The notes under the pieces: model-generated | What the model saw: the letters and a program-made list of their open reading frames with translations, nothing else | Databases searched by the model: none | What the model was told of the DNA's origin: nothing | Made by a program: the position numbers and the translations under genes | NCBI GenBank assembly: GCA_021825955.1 | Contig: JAKAEH010000078.1 | Coordinates: forward strand, 1 to 5,369 | DNA: 5,369 nt | Direction: 5' to 3' | Source: a bacterium | GTDB lineage: Bacteria; Patescibacteria; Microgenomatia; Levybacterales; UBA12049 | Part shown: piece after piece, positions 1 to 5,369 of the stretch | How positions within the stretch are numbered: position 1 is the stretch's first letter | How the letters are laid out: the number at the start of each line of letters is the position of its first letter

Positions 1-456
1 AAATGCGGCGTCGATGAGCGTGTGGTTTGAGTAAAAAAGAAAAACCTGGTGCTCCAGTTTTTCCTTGTTCCATTCCTTAATTATGCTTCTTGCCGGAGTT
101 ATTCCGATTCCGCCTGTTAAAAAAACTGCGGGGCGAGTAGTGTCTTTATGAAGAGTAAATGAGCCATAAGGACCATCAAGTTTTATTTCATCACCAACGC
201 TCATGTTTTTTAAATTTCTTTTGAACGCCGTATCACGCATTCGGGAAGCGATTATTAAGTCTTGCTCAAACGGCGCAGAAGCAATTGAAAATGGGCGGTT
301 GGTTCCTTCATCGTCTGTTTCTTTTGGATTTATTTCGTAGAATTCTCCAAATTGTCCTGCTTTATATTCAAATCCATCCGGCTTTTCAAAATGAAATGCC
401 ATTGTATCGTTTGCGATGTTCTCTTTTGCCTTAAGTTTCAAGTGATGAATAGCCAT
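1..456 (-). CDS. FAD/NAD(P)-binding ferredoxin-reductase-like oxidoreductase, 3' end off the window
   Basis: The minus-strand frame is open from an ATG at 456 to base 1 and gives 152 residues with no stop, so the C-terminus is missing. Motifs are those of the ferredoxin-NADP reductase superfamily: GQF near residue 34, the flavin-binding RPFSIAS at 54-60, DGPYGSF at 94-100, and the nucleotide-binding GGIGITP at 115-121, followed by a FYSNHT strand typical of the NAD(P) domain. Members move electrons between NAD(P)H and a partner such as a ferredoxin, flavodoxin or fused redox domain. The partner cannot be told here, because any C-terminal fusion lies outside the window. No signal peptide or membrane segment is seen, so it is probably cytoplasmic. 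The ATG is chosen because residues 1-20 fit the family's first beta strand and because a TATAAT box lies 6 bp upstream. There is no Shine-Dalgarno sequence. The gene is divergent from the histidine kinase. Confidence 0.88.
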   Translation of the reverse strand, partial: MAIHHLKLKAKENIANDTMAFHFEKPDGFEYKAGQFGEFYEINPKETDDEGTNRPFSIASAPFEQDLIIASRMRDTAFKRNLKNMSVGDEIKLDGPYGSFTLHKDTTRPAVFLTGGIGITPARSIIKEWNKEKLEHQVFLFYSNHTLIDAAF

Positions 457-462
457 AAAAAG

Positions 463-468
463 ATTATA
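463..468 (-). promoter_or_regulatory. -10 box of the flavoprotein gene (putative leaderless promoter)
   Basis: Read on the minus strand this is a perfect TATAAT, separated by 6 T-rich bases from the ATG at 456, which would put transcription start at or next to the start codon. No good -35 hexamer is seen at 16-18 bp. TTACAT at 19 bp is a poor match. Confidence 0.5.
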
Positions 469-528
469 TTTCAAGCATATAAAAATTATGTAAGAATTAA
501 AAGTTGCTGTTTGTTTTTCAAAAATGTT

Positions 529-534
529 TATAAT
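529..534 (+). promoter_or_regulatory. -10 box of the histidine kinase gene (putative leaderless promoter)
   Basis: TATAAT ends 6 bp before the ATG at 541, the same spacing as in the divergent flavoprotein promoter. A TG lies 2 bp upstream of the hexamer, one base off the extended -10 spacing. The only -35 candidate is TTGCTG at 504-509, with a long 19-bp spacer. The position supports 541 as the true start and a transcript with almost no 5' leader. Confidence 0.5.
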
Positions 535-540
535 AAATTT

Positions 541-1872
541 ATGAGACAAAAAATCAGAACCATTACTCCTTTAAAACTCCTTTTGCTAATTGTTGGCATT
601 ATTTTTACAGCTGAGTTATTTATAACGACGATAATTAATTATTTTCATTTAAGCTTTTTTTTTGATGGTCTAATTGACGCTTCAGCTCTTGCTATAGTCC
701 TTTACTTTTTATTATATTTGCTTGCGTTTAAACCTTTGATTGTTCAGATTTATGAAAGAGAAAAAGCCGAGACAGCCTTGAAGGAAATAAATGAGGATCT
801 TGTTAAGTTCAAGCTTGCAATAGAAGGGACTACCGAACAGGTTATAATTTCCGATCCCGATGGAATAGTGCTTTTTACTAACCAGGCAACAGAAGCAATT
901 ACAGGATACAGCAGGGAGCAGACGATAGGGAATAAAGCAGGTTCTCTTTGGGGAGGATATATGGAAAAGAGCTTTTACAATGACCTTTGGAAAACAATCA
1001 AGGAGGACAAAAAAAATTTTCGGGGAGAAATAAAAAATAAAAGGAAAAATGGGCAGTTTTACGAAGCTACGTTAAATATTTCACCTATTTTGGATGAAGC
1101 AGAAGATGTTAGATACTTTATTTCGATTGAAAGAGACATAACAAAAGAAAAAGAGGTTGATAGGATGAAAACGGAATTTATTTCGCTTGCCTCCCATCAG
1201 TTGAGAACACCTTTGACATCTATAAAGTGGTTTTCGGAAATTTTAATGGATAAAAAAATGAACCTGACAAAAAAACAAAAAGAGGCTCTTAACAATATTT
1301 ACAGTTCAAATGAGAGAATGATTTCCCTTATTGGTTTTCTGCTTGATATTTCAAGATTGGAATCTGGAAAAGTTACAGTTTACAAAACTCCTACTAACCT
1401 AAAAGAGCTTATTCAGAGTGTGTTAGACGAGCTGAAACCGGAATATGAAGAAAAAAAACAGAAGGTAAAAGTTTTAGCCGAGGACAAAATTATGGCTGAA
1501 GTAGATTCAAAATTGACGAGACAAGTTTATCTGAACTTATTATCAAACTCTATTAGATTTTCACCTCCCAAAAAAGAGATTGTTGTTTCTGTTGAACAAA
1601 AGGGCGAAGAAATAATTTCACGTGTTAAGGATTCAGGCATTGGAATACCAGAAAACGAAAAGGATAAAATCTTCCAGAGATTTTTCAGGGCGAGCAACGC
1701 CTCAGAATTTGTAACAGATGGTTCCGGACTCGGATTGTATTTGGTGAAAGAGATCATTGAAGGGTCCGGCGGACGTATTTGGTTTGAGAGTAAAGTAAAT
1801 AAAGGGACGACTTTCTTTTTTTCTGTTCCAGCAACCAAGAATATCGGTATTGACATAGGAAGGCGGGAATAA
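541..1872 (+). CDS. Membrane-anchored PAS-domain sensor histidine kinase
   Basis: The protein has 443 residues from the ATG at 541. Two hydrophobic segments (about 12-34 and 46-64) with only a short loop between them anchor it in the membrane, so there is no large external sensor. A short coil leads to a PAS/PAC domain (about 92-200). The HisKA domain follows, with phospho-acceptor His219 in SHQLRTP. The ATPase domain has an N box with Asn332 and Asn336, G1 DSGIGIP at 364-370, an F box ending FF at 381-382, and G2 GSGLGL at 394-399. All catalytic motifs are intact, so it should autophosphorylate and pass phosphate to a receiver, most simply the one encoded 15 bp downstream. The PAS ligand cannot be predicted. 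The frame stays open upstream to 352, but that stretch overlaps the divergent flavoprotein gene and is rich in Cys and Lys. The start at 541 follows a TATAAT by 6 bp and begins just before the first membrane helix. Confidence 0.93.
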   Translation: MRQKIRTITPLKLLLLIVGIIFTAELFITTIINYFHLSFFFDGLIDASALAIVLYFLLYLLAFKPLIVQIYEREKAETALKEINEDLVKFKLAIEGTTEQVIISDPDGIVLFTNQATEAITGYSREQTIGNKAGSLWGGYMEKSFYNDLWKTIKEDKKNFRGEIKNKRKNGQFYEATLNISPILDEAEDVRYFISIERDITKEKEVDRMKTEFISLASHQLRTPLTSIKWFSEILMDKKMNLTKKQKEALNNIYSSNERMISLIGFLLDISRLESGKVTVYKTPTNLKELIQSVLDELKPEYEEKKQKVKVLAEDKIMAEVDSKLTRQVYLNLLSNSIRFSPPKKEIVVSVEQKGEEIISRVKDSGIGIPENEKDKIFQRFFRASNASEFVTDGSGLGLYLVKEIIEGSGGRIWFESKVNKGTTFFFSVPATKNIGIDIGRRE

Positions 1873-1878
1873 TACACT
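1850..1878 (+). promoter_or_regulatory. Internal promoter for the response regulator, inside the kinase 3' end
   Basis: A perfect TTGACA at 1850-1855 is followed after exactly 17 bp by TACACT at 1873-1878 (4 of 6 matches to TATAAT). The -10 hexamer ends 9 bp before the receiver ATG, so the transcript would carry only about 2-3 leader bases. It could let the receiver be made independently of, and in excess over, the kinase. Confidence 0.5.
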
Positions 1879-1887
1879 ATTTCTCAT

Positions 1888-2280
1888 ATGAAACCTAAAG
1901 TTTTGCTTATTGTAGAAGATGACAAAACGCTTATGGAAGCCTTGAAGGAAAAATTTTCCGTTAAAGATTTCTCGATTTTAGAGGCTATGGATGCGGAGTC
2001 TGCGGTGGATGTTGCATTAAAAAATCATCCCGACTTAATTTTGCTTGATATTATTCTTCCAAGAGGAAATGGAGTTATGGCAATGGATAAAATACGGGAG
2101 GATAATTGGGGAAAAAATGTTCCAATAATTATCCTTTCAAACTTAAATCCCAATGACAGAATGGTGAGCGAAGTGGTAAGGGAGCAGCCAGCTTATTATT
2201 TACTGAAAGCGGAAACCCCAATAGATGATGTTCTCGAAAAAGTAAAAGAAGTTTTGCGGGAAAAACAAAATCAAGGCTAG
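1888..2280 (+). CDS. Receiver-only (CheY-like) response regulator
   Basis: The 130 residues make up one receiver domain with no DNA-binding or enzymatic output domain. The acidic pocket is Glu10-Asp11-Asp12, the phospho-acceptor is Asp54 (in LILLDIILP), the switch Ser/Thr is Ser84, and the conserved lysine is Lys107 (in YYLLKAE), so phosphorylation should be functional. The gene begins 15 bp after the kinase stop and its cognate donor is very probably that kinase. With no output domain, it must act by binding another protein or by passing phosphate on in a relay. No Shine-Dalgarno sequence lies at normal distance: the purine-rich AGGAAGG at 1858-1864 is too far upstream. It may instead be translated from a near-leaderless transcript (promoter at 1850-1878) or by coupling to the kinase. 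Confidence 0.93.
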   Translation: MKPKVLLIVEDDKTLMEALKEKFSVKDFSILEAMDAESAVDVALKNHPDLILLDIILPRGNGVMAMDKIREDNWGKNVPIIILSNLNPNDRMVSEVVREQPAYYLLKAETPIDDVLEKVKEVLREKQNQG

Positions 2281-2316
2281 CCAGTTGATCCTCCGTTTCT
2301 GTTCCCTTTTTCCCAA

Positions 2317-2385
2317 TCAAGATAAATCTACCTCAAATACTTTTCTTTTTGATTTATGTCCGGAGATAAATTGGATTTGAACTTT
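2317..2385 (-). pseudogene. Remnant C-terminus of a second DUF167/YggU-family gene
   Basis: On the minus strand, directly after the radical SAM stop codon and in the same frame, 22 codons read KVQIQFISGHKSKRKVFEVD then LS, ending at TGA (2319-2317). This matches the C-terminus of the intact DUF167 gene at 3924-4142: about 15 of 20 aligned residues are identical, and 20 consecutive bases are identical (2360-2379 against 3961-3980). Several differences are at third codon positions, so this is a diverged homologue, not a fresh copy. Nothing of the DUF167 N-terminal part is visible upstream, where the radical SAM gene begins at once. The fragment has no start codon or promoter of its own and is probably not expressed as a separate protein. 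Confidence 0.75.
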
Positions 2386-3861
2386 TTACTTGAGTTTGGA
2401 TTTGTTACTTTGGCGAATTAGTTCCGCAGCCAGATCCTTACGAGGATCTTGCATAACTCTTGCTAAGAAATCCTCACTATAAAATTCGTGAAGATATCTT
2501 TTTATCCATTCTGTAACTTCGTCTCTAGTTAAATGAGAAGTTCCAATAATTGATTTTCCAACTGTTATGTCAGACAAAAGATCTTTATTTTCTACATCGA
2601 TTAATTCCCTTTGAACAGCGTCAGAGTAGTATCGTGTTCCAGGGAAAGGAATAGCTCTGTGAACATTGACGGCAAATGGGGGAACGGAATCTCTAATTGA
2701 CAAAAGCTGTTGTAGTGAATTTTCCAATGTTTCATTTGATTCAGGAGGAAGCCCGATGAGTATTTGTACAACTGGGATGATCCCCATCTCATAACAGTCC
2801 TGAAGAACTTGAGCTGTCTCGTCAGGGGTAGGAGTCTTTTGAATATAATGTTGAATAGCTGGGTCTAAACTTTCGACTCCAAGAATAACTCTCCATATTC
2901 TATCTTTTAAATTCTTAAGAATTGCAGGATTTCTTTTTACGGTTCCATACAGAGATTTGACAGTCGAGTCAACAGAAATGGCAACTGAATCAGTTAAGCC
3001 TTTCTGATCCACAAGATTCAAAATACTGGTGAGATGTTCTGGCGCGCTGAAGCTATTGGGAAAAGCTAGGAAAACGGGAAGCTTGGGTACTTCAGCTAAG
3101 TTAACTAGAGTAGCTATTTCATCAACCACATCTTCTGGCGGTCTTAATTCTTTTGGACCATCAACCACTTTCATTGCTCCATTTACACAAAAAGCACAAT
3201 TATGTTCGCATCCCAATCCTGAGAGTACGTCTACGCCTGTTCTTGTGTGATATAAGTCGGCAAGGGAGCTTGCTTCATGTCCCTCAAAGTATTGTCTAAC
3301 ACCAGGTTCTAGTCTGCCATAATCGGGTTGTCTGACTTGCCCTAATTTGGATCGAGGAGAAAAACTGGAATCTTTTGTTGGGACACCTTTATTAAAAACT
3401 ATTCCGGGGTAACCGTCCAGTCTTTCCTGAAGAATTCCAAATCGCCTCTGATCCTCAACATGCTCTAGCAAACCAAGTTCCTGAGAGAGCTGGTACCATG
3501 ATTGTTCAGCATACCCTTTTACCAATATGTCAACGCCTGGAGCTTCTTTGAAAATTTGCTCTTCAAATAACGTTGGATATCTTCCTCCTACTATTACAAT
3601 TGAAGACGGGGAACTTTTTTTAATGGAATTTATTTGTTGTCCAAGACGAAATAATTCTCCATAAGTTGTGACGCTTACACCTACAGCAATAGGTTGTTTC
3701 CTTTCGATTTCACCGTAGATATCTACCTTTCTAGCGTCCAAACCCTCAACCTCACACCTAGGAGATGTGTATGCGCAAAGGAGAGCAGTGGTCCTATGAG
3801 GCTGGTTCATTTCACTTAGAAATGTAGAGGTCAGGATAATACTTGGTCTTTCTGCTGGCAT
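2386..3861 (-). CDS. B12-binding-type radical SAM protein of unknown substrate
   Basis: The protein has 491 residues. The N-terminal part (about 7-130) resembles the Rossmann-like cobalamin-binding domain of this class: a GVSVTTYGE strand-turn near 61-69, VGGRYPT at 91-97, and a GVDILVKGYAE segment at 109-119. The DxHxxG cobalamin ligand motif is not present, so B12 binding would be base-off/His-off or absent. The radical SAM core starts with Cys218, Cys222 and Cys225 (CEHNCAFC, the CxxxCxxC signature), which should bind the 4Fe-4S cluster used to cleave S-adenosylmethionine. Later core features are GVESLDP at 328-334, IGLPPES at 369-375 and PFPGT at 405-409. Such enzymes include methyltransferases and cyclases, and the substrate cannot be assigned here. 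The start has a strong promoter just upstream and no Shine-Dalgarno sequence. The stop runs directly into the DUF167 remnant. Base composition looks richer in G+C than the kinase gene, suggesting separate acquisition. Confidence 0.9.
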   Translation of the reverse strand: MPAERPSIILTSTFLSEMNQPHRTTALLCAYTSPRCEVEGLDARKVDIYGEIERKQPIAVGVSVTTYGELFRLGQQINSIKKSSPSSIVIVGGRYPTLFEEQIFKEAPGVDILVKGYAEQSWYQLSQELGLLEHVEDQRRFGILQERLDGYPGIVFNKGVPTKDSSFSPRSKLGQVRQPDYGRLEPGVRQYFEGHEASSLADLYHTRTGVDVLSGLGCEHNCAFCVNGAMKVVDGPKELRPPEDVVDEIATLVNLAEVPKLPVFLAFPNSFSAPEHLTSILNLVDQKGLTDSVAISVDSTVKSLYGTVKRNPAILKNLKDRIWRVILGVESLDPAIQHYIQKTPTPDETAQVLQDCYEMGIIPVVQILIGLPPESNETLENSLQQLLSIRDSVPPFAVNVHRAIPFPGTRYYSDAVQRELIDVENKDLLSDITVGKSIIGTSHLTRDEVTEWIKRYLHEFYSEDFLARVMQDPRKDLAAELIRQSNKSKLK

Positions 3862-3869
3862 AGAGGCAC

Positions 3870-3898
3870 ATTATAGGTCATCCTTTTTGAATCTTCAA
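3870..3898 (-). promoter_or_regulatory. Promoter of the radical SAM gene, near-leaderless
   Basis: On the minus strand TTGAAG (3898-3893, 4 of 6 matches) is followed by a 17-bp spacer and a perfect TATAAT (3875-3870). The ATG begins 8 bp further on, so the transcript would have only 1-2 leader bases. The region just upstream of the -35 is almost pure A+T and could act as an UP element. Confidence 0.6.
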
Positions 3899-3899
3899 G

Positions 3900-3913
3900 A
3901 ATTAATATTAATT
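3900..3913. repeat. 14-bp perfect palindrome AATTAATATTAATT
   Basis: This perfect inverted repeat has no spacer and lies between the DUF167 stop and the -35 of the radical SAM promoter. It could be an operator half-site pair or simply part of an A+T-rich upstream promoter element. In such A+T-rich DNA a chance palindrome is also plausible. Confidence 0.35.
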
Positions 3914-3923
3914 TTAAAAGGGT

Positions 3924-4142
3924 TTAAATAATTTCAAAAACCTTCACTTTTGCTTTGTGGCCGGAGATAAATTGGATTTGGATCTTTTTAACATTAAAGT
4001 GTTTTGCGAGCGTTTCGATTATTGCGATGTTGGCCCTATTTTCTAGAGGAGGCTCGCTAACATAGATATGTAGATTTCCCAGTAAATCTTCTTCAACTCT
4101 CGGTTTTTTGCTATTTACATGCGCAATTACAGATATCCTCAC
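3924..4142 (-). CDS. DUF167 / YggU-family small protein
   Basis: It has 72 residues from the GTG at 4142, or 78 from the ATG at 4160. The sequence follows the family pattern: an opening strand VRISVIAHVNSKKPRVEE, then LHIYVSEPPLENRANIAI (the conserved A/P-P-x-x-x-x-A-N core), a helix ETLAKHF, and the closing FISGHKAKVKVFEI strand. The biochemical role of the family is not established. It is a small, single-domain cytoplasmic protein found in many bacteria and archaea. The GTG start is preferred because a TATAAT (overlapping codons 2-4 of the longer version) lies exactly 6 bp upstream, matching other starts in this window, and because family members normally begin right at this first strand. 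It lies 62 bp upstream of the radical SAM gene on the same strand, with a separate promoter between them. A second, truncated homologue lies on the other side of that gene. Confidence 0.85.
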   Translation of the reverse strand: MRISVIAHVNSKKPRVEEDLLGNLHIYVSEPPLENRANIAIIETLAKHFNVKKIQIQFISGHKAKVKVFEII

Positions 4143-4148
4143 AAATCT

Positions 4149-4154
4149 ATTATA
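4149..4154 (-). promoter_or_regulatory. -10 box of the DUF167 gene; decides a GTG start
   Basis: On the minus strand this is a perfect TATAAT, separated from the GTG at 4142 by 6 bp (AGATTT). No convincing -35 lies at the right distance. If it is the promoter, the ATG at 4160 is upstream of the transcript and cannot be the start. Confidence 0.5.
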
Positions 4155-4188
4155 ATCCATTGTTTTGTCTTGGTTCGTTGAAGTAGCC

Positions 4189-4217
4189 TTGACCTTGGAG
4201 CATGGGTATCATATAAT
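4189..4217 (+). promoter_or_regulatory. Promoter of the membrane-fusion protein gene
   Basis: TTGACC (5 of 6 matches) at 4189-4194, a 17-bp spacer and a perfect TATAAT at 4212-4217 form the strongest sigma-70-type promoter in the window. Transcription would start near 4224, leaving a leader of about 34 bases before the ATG at 4258. Unlike the other promoters here it therefore gives a real 5' leader, although that leader has no visible Shine-Dalgarno sequence. Confidence 0.65.
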
Positions 4218-4257
4218 CAGAATCTCGTCCTGCTCAAAGTTCTTCTGTCCCGCAAAA

Positions 4258-5369
4258 ATGGCAAAACGCAAAACAAAAAAAATAAGTTCCTTTTTAAACG
4301 AAGCAAAGCAAAGATTTGTTGCGTTTGGTTCAATGAGAAAGAAAATTCCCACAAAACGCGTTATAACATTCATTGACAGAAAGCCTTTTACGAGTTTTTT
4401 CATTGCTCTTTTAGCGCTTTTTATTTTGATACTCTTAGGTAATGTTCTGGCAAGCTTTGGAAAAAAAGAAAACAAACAGCCGGTTGTTGTAAAAGATGCC
4501 CAAATTTTTAGTATTGGGGCTGCTCCAAAAGTCACCTTACAGGGGCAAGTAGAAAAATCAGGCGTATTTAAAATTGTGGCGCAAACTCCTGGAATAGTTA
4601 ATAGTATTAATTTCAATGAAGGTGATTCCGTTTTTCGCGGACAGCCGCTAATTTCGCTTTCTTCCAATGCTTCAGGCGGGAATATTCCCGGACTTCAAGC
4701 GGGTCTTGCCCAAAAGCAGCTTCAAAATATTCTTGACACATTTGACTCGCAAAAAGCAATAATTGACGACCAAAGAAAAATTGCAGACCAAACACATGTT
4801 AGTAACGAAAAGCTAAGGGACATTGCAAATCAAAACTTAACGGATACCAATAATCTTATCAACCTAAACCAGGGTATTCTGGATACATTAAGCAACCAGC
4901 TTAGTGTTCTTCAGACCAACAATGTTGGGGGAGCAAATGACCAGCAAATCCTTCAAACAAAACAGCTCATTGCGCAATTAACGGGAGGACTTCTTCAGCT
5001 TAGGGCTTCATCCCGGGCTTTAAGTTTTCAAACAGATACGTCCAATCCGCCAACGCAACTTTCCGATGTGGCAAAAGAGGTAGCCTTAAAACAGCTTGAT
5101 ATTCAGGAAAAGGCACTTGAATTAAATCGAGAGGCCTCAAAAATTCAAGCGGCAATTGCGGGAGTTGCGGCATCGCTCATGAATCCGGCAACTCCGGGAG
5201 ATGGGGCAGTAGACAGGATTTATGTAAAAGTAGGGGATTCTGTCAACCCGGGAACAGTCTTGGCTCTTGTTTCAGGGAATAACCAAAATGTTAATGTAGT
5301 CGTTCGTGTCCCTTTTGATATCGCATCAAGGGTCTCGCGAACAGAATCTTCTGTGCTTCACTTCACTTC
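4258..5369 (+). CDS. Membrane-fusion / periplasmic-adaptor-like protein (HlyD/MacA type), 3' end off the window
   Basis: The frame is open from the ATG at 4258 to the window edge: 370 residues and no stop. A basic cytoplasmic head (1-43, many Lys and Arg) precedes one membrane helix (about 44-66), so the rest is outside the membrane. Residues 98-136 form the first half of a biotinyl/lipoyl-like domain (GIVNSINFNEGDSVFRGQPL, 112-131). A long Gln/Leu/Asn-rich helical region (about 145-305) should form the coiled-coil hairpin, and 315-340 (DRIYVKVGDSVNPGTVLAL) supplies the second lipoyl half. The start of a beta-barrel domain follows. This order is that of adaptors for ABC-type (MacAB, HlyD) or RND exporters. 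A MacB-like ABC permease just beyond the right edge is the natural partner, but it is not visible. The cargo is unknown. The ATG is the first in this frame after the promoter and no Shine-Dalgarno sequence precedes it. Confidence 0.88.
   Translation, partial: MAKRKTKKISSFLNEAKQRFVAFGSMRKKIPTKRVITFIDRKPFTSFFIALLALFILILLGNVLASFGKKENKQPVVVKDAQIFSIGAAPKVTLQGQVEKSGVFKIVAQTPGIVNSINFNEGDSVFRGQPLISLSSNASGGNIPGLQAGLAQKQLQNILDTFDSQKAIIDDQRKIADQTHVSNEKLRDIANQNLTDTNNLINLNQGILDTLSNQLSVLQTNNVGGANDQQILQTKQLIAQLTGGLLQLRASSRALSFQTDTSNPPTQLSDVAKEVALKQLDIQEKALELNREASKIQAAIAGVAASLMNPATPGDGAVDRIYVKVGDSVNPGTVLALVSGNNQNVNVVVRVPFDIASRVSRTESSVLHFT

Noticed and set aside
352..540. N-terminal extension of the histidine kinase frame back to 352
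   Set aside because: It overlaps the well-supported flavoprotein on the other strand, has an unnatural Cys/Lys-rich composition, and lies upstream of the TATAAT that precedes the ATG at 541.
1527..1887. Minus-strand open frames antisense to the kinase ATPase domain
   Set aside because: They are shadows of a strongly conserved coding region, with no motifs or promoters of their own.
2271..2288. Near-palindrome around GGCTAGCC at the receiver stop as a terminator
   Set aside because: The hairpin would need a two-base loop or a mismatch, and no T-run follows, so it does not meet the criteria for an intrinsic terminator.
2129..2320. 63-codon minus-strand frame antisense to the receiver's 3' end
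   Set aside because: It shadows the receiver gene. The real coding trace at the junction is the DUF167 tail in another frame.
3029..3250. 73-codon plus-strand frame inside the radical SAM gene
   Set aside because: It lies opposite the region encoding the radical SAM cysteine motif and has no recognisable protein features.
4143..4160. ATG at 4160 as the DUF167 start
   Set aside because: Its first codons contain the TATAAT box, and family members normally begin at the strand that starts with the GTG at 4142. It is not impossible if transcription starts further upstream.
4209..4667. 152-codon open frame on the minus strand
   Set aside because: It is antisense to the adaptor gene, has no family-like motifs, and the adaptor frame shows clear membrane and lipoyl-domain signatures.

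Overview
The window looks like an AT-rich bacterial chromosome segment, most probably from a Candidate Phyla Radiation (Patescibacteria, perhaps Microgenomates-like) organism. The basis is inference: the histidine kinase has the SLASHQLRTPLTSIKW style of phospho-acceptor motif I associate with that group, Shine-Dalgarno sequences are almost absent, genes are compact, and TGA is used as an ordinary stop. I could not run a taxonomic search.

Layout. Bases 1-456 (minus) hold the first 152 residues of a ferredoxin-NADP-reductase-like flavoprotein that runs off the left edge. It is divergent, across 84 bp, from a membrane PAS histidine kinase (541-1872, plus). The kinase is followed after 15 bp by a receiver-only response regulator (1888-2280, plus). 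Next comes a convergent junction holding the remnant C-terminus of a DUF167/YggU-family gene (2317-2385, minus). A B12-binding-type radical SAM protein (2386-3861, minus) and an intact DUF167 gene (3924-4142, minus) follow. Divergent from DUF167 is the 5' part of a membrane-fusion (HlyD/MacA-type) adaptor (4258-5369, plus), which runs off the right edge.

How the genes work together. The kinase and receiver form a two-component pair, but the receiver has no output domain, so the signal must go to another protein. The adaptor probably feeds an ABC exporter encoded to the right. The flavoprotein, radical SAM and DUF167 genes have no evident functional link to these.

Two observations stand out. 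First, the radical SAM gene lies between a full DUF167 gene and a second, diverged DUF167 tail in the same orientation. Its stop codon is in frame with that tail, and it looks richer in G+C than the kinase gene, which together suggest an insertion or recombination event. Second, five of the six gene starts have a -10-like hexamer only 6-9 bp before the start codon. This points to pervasive leaderless transcription, and it moves two starts (kinase to 541, DUF167 to a GTG at 4142).
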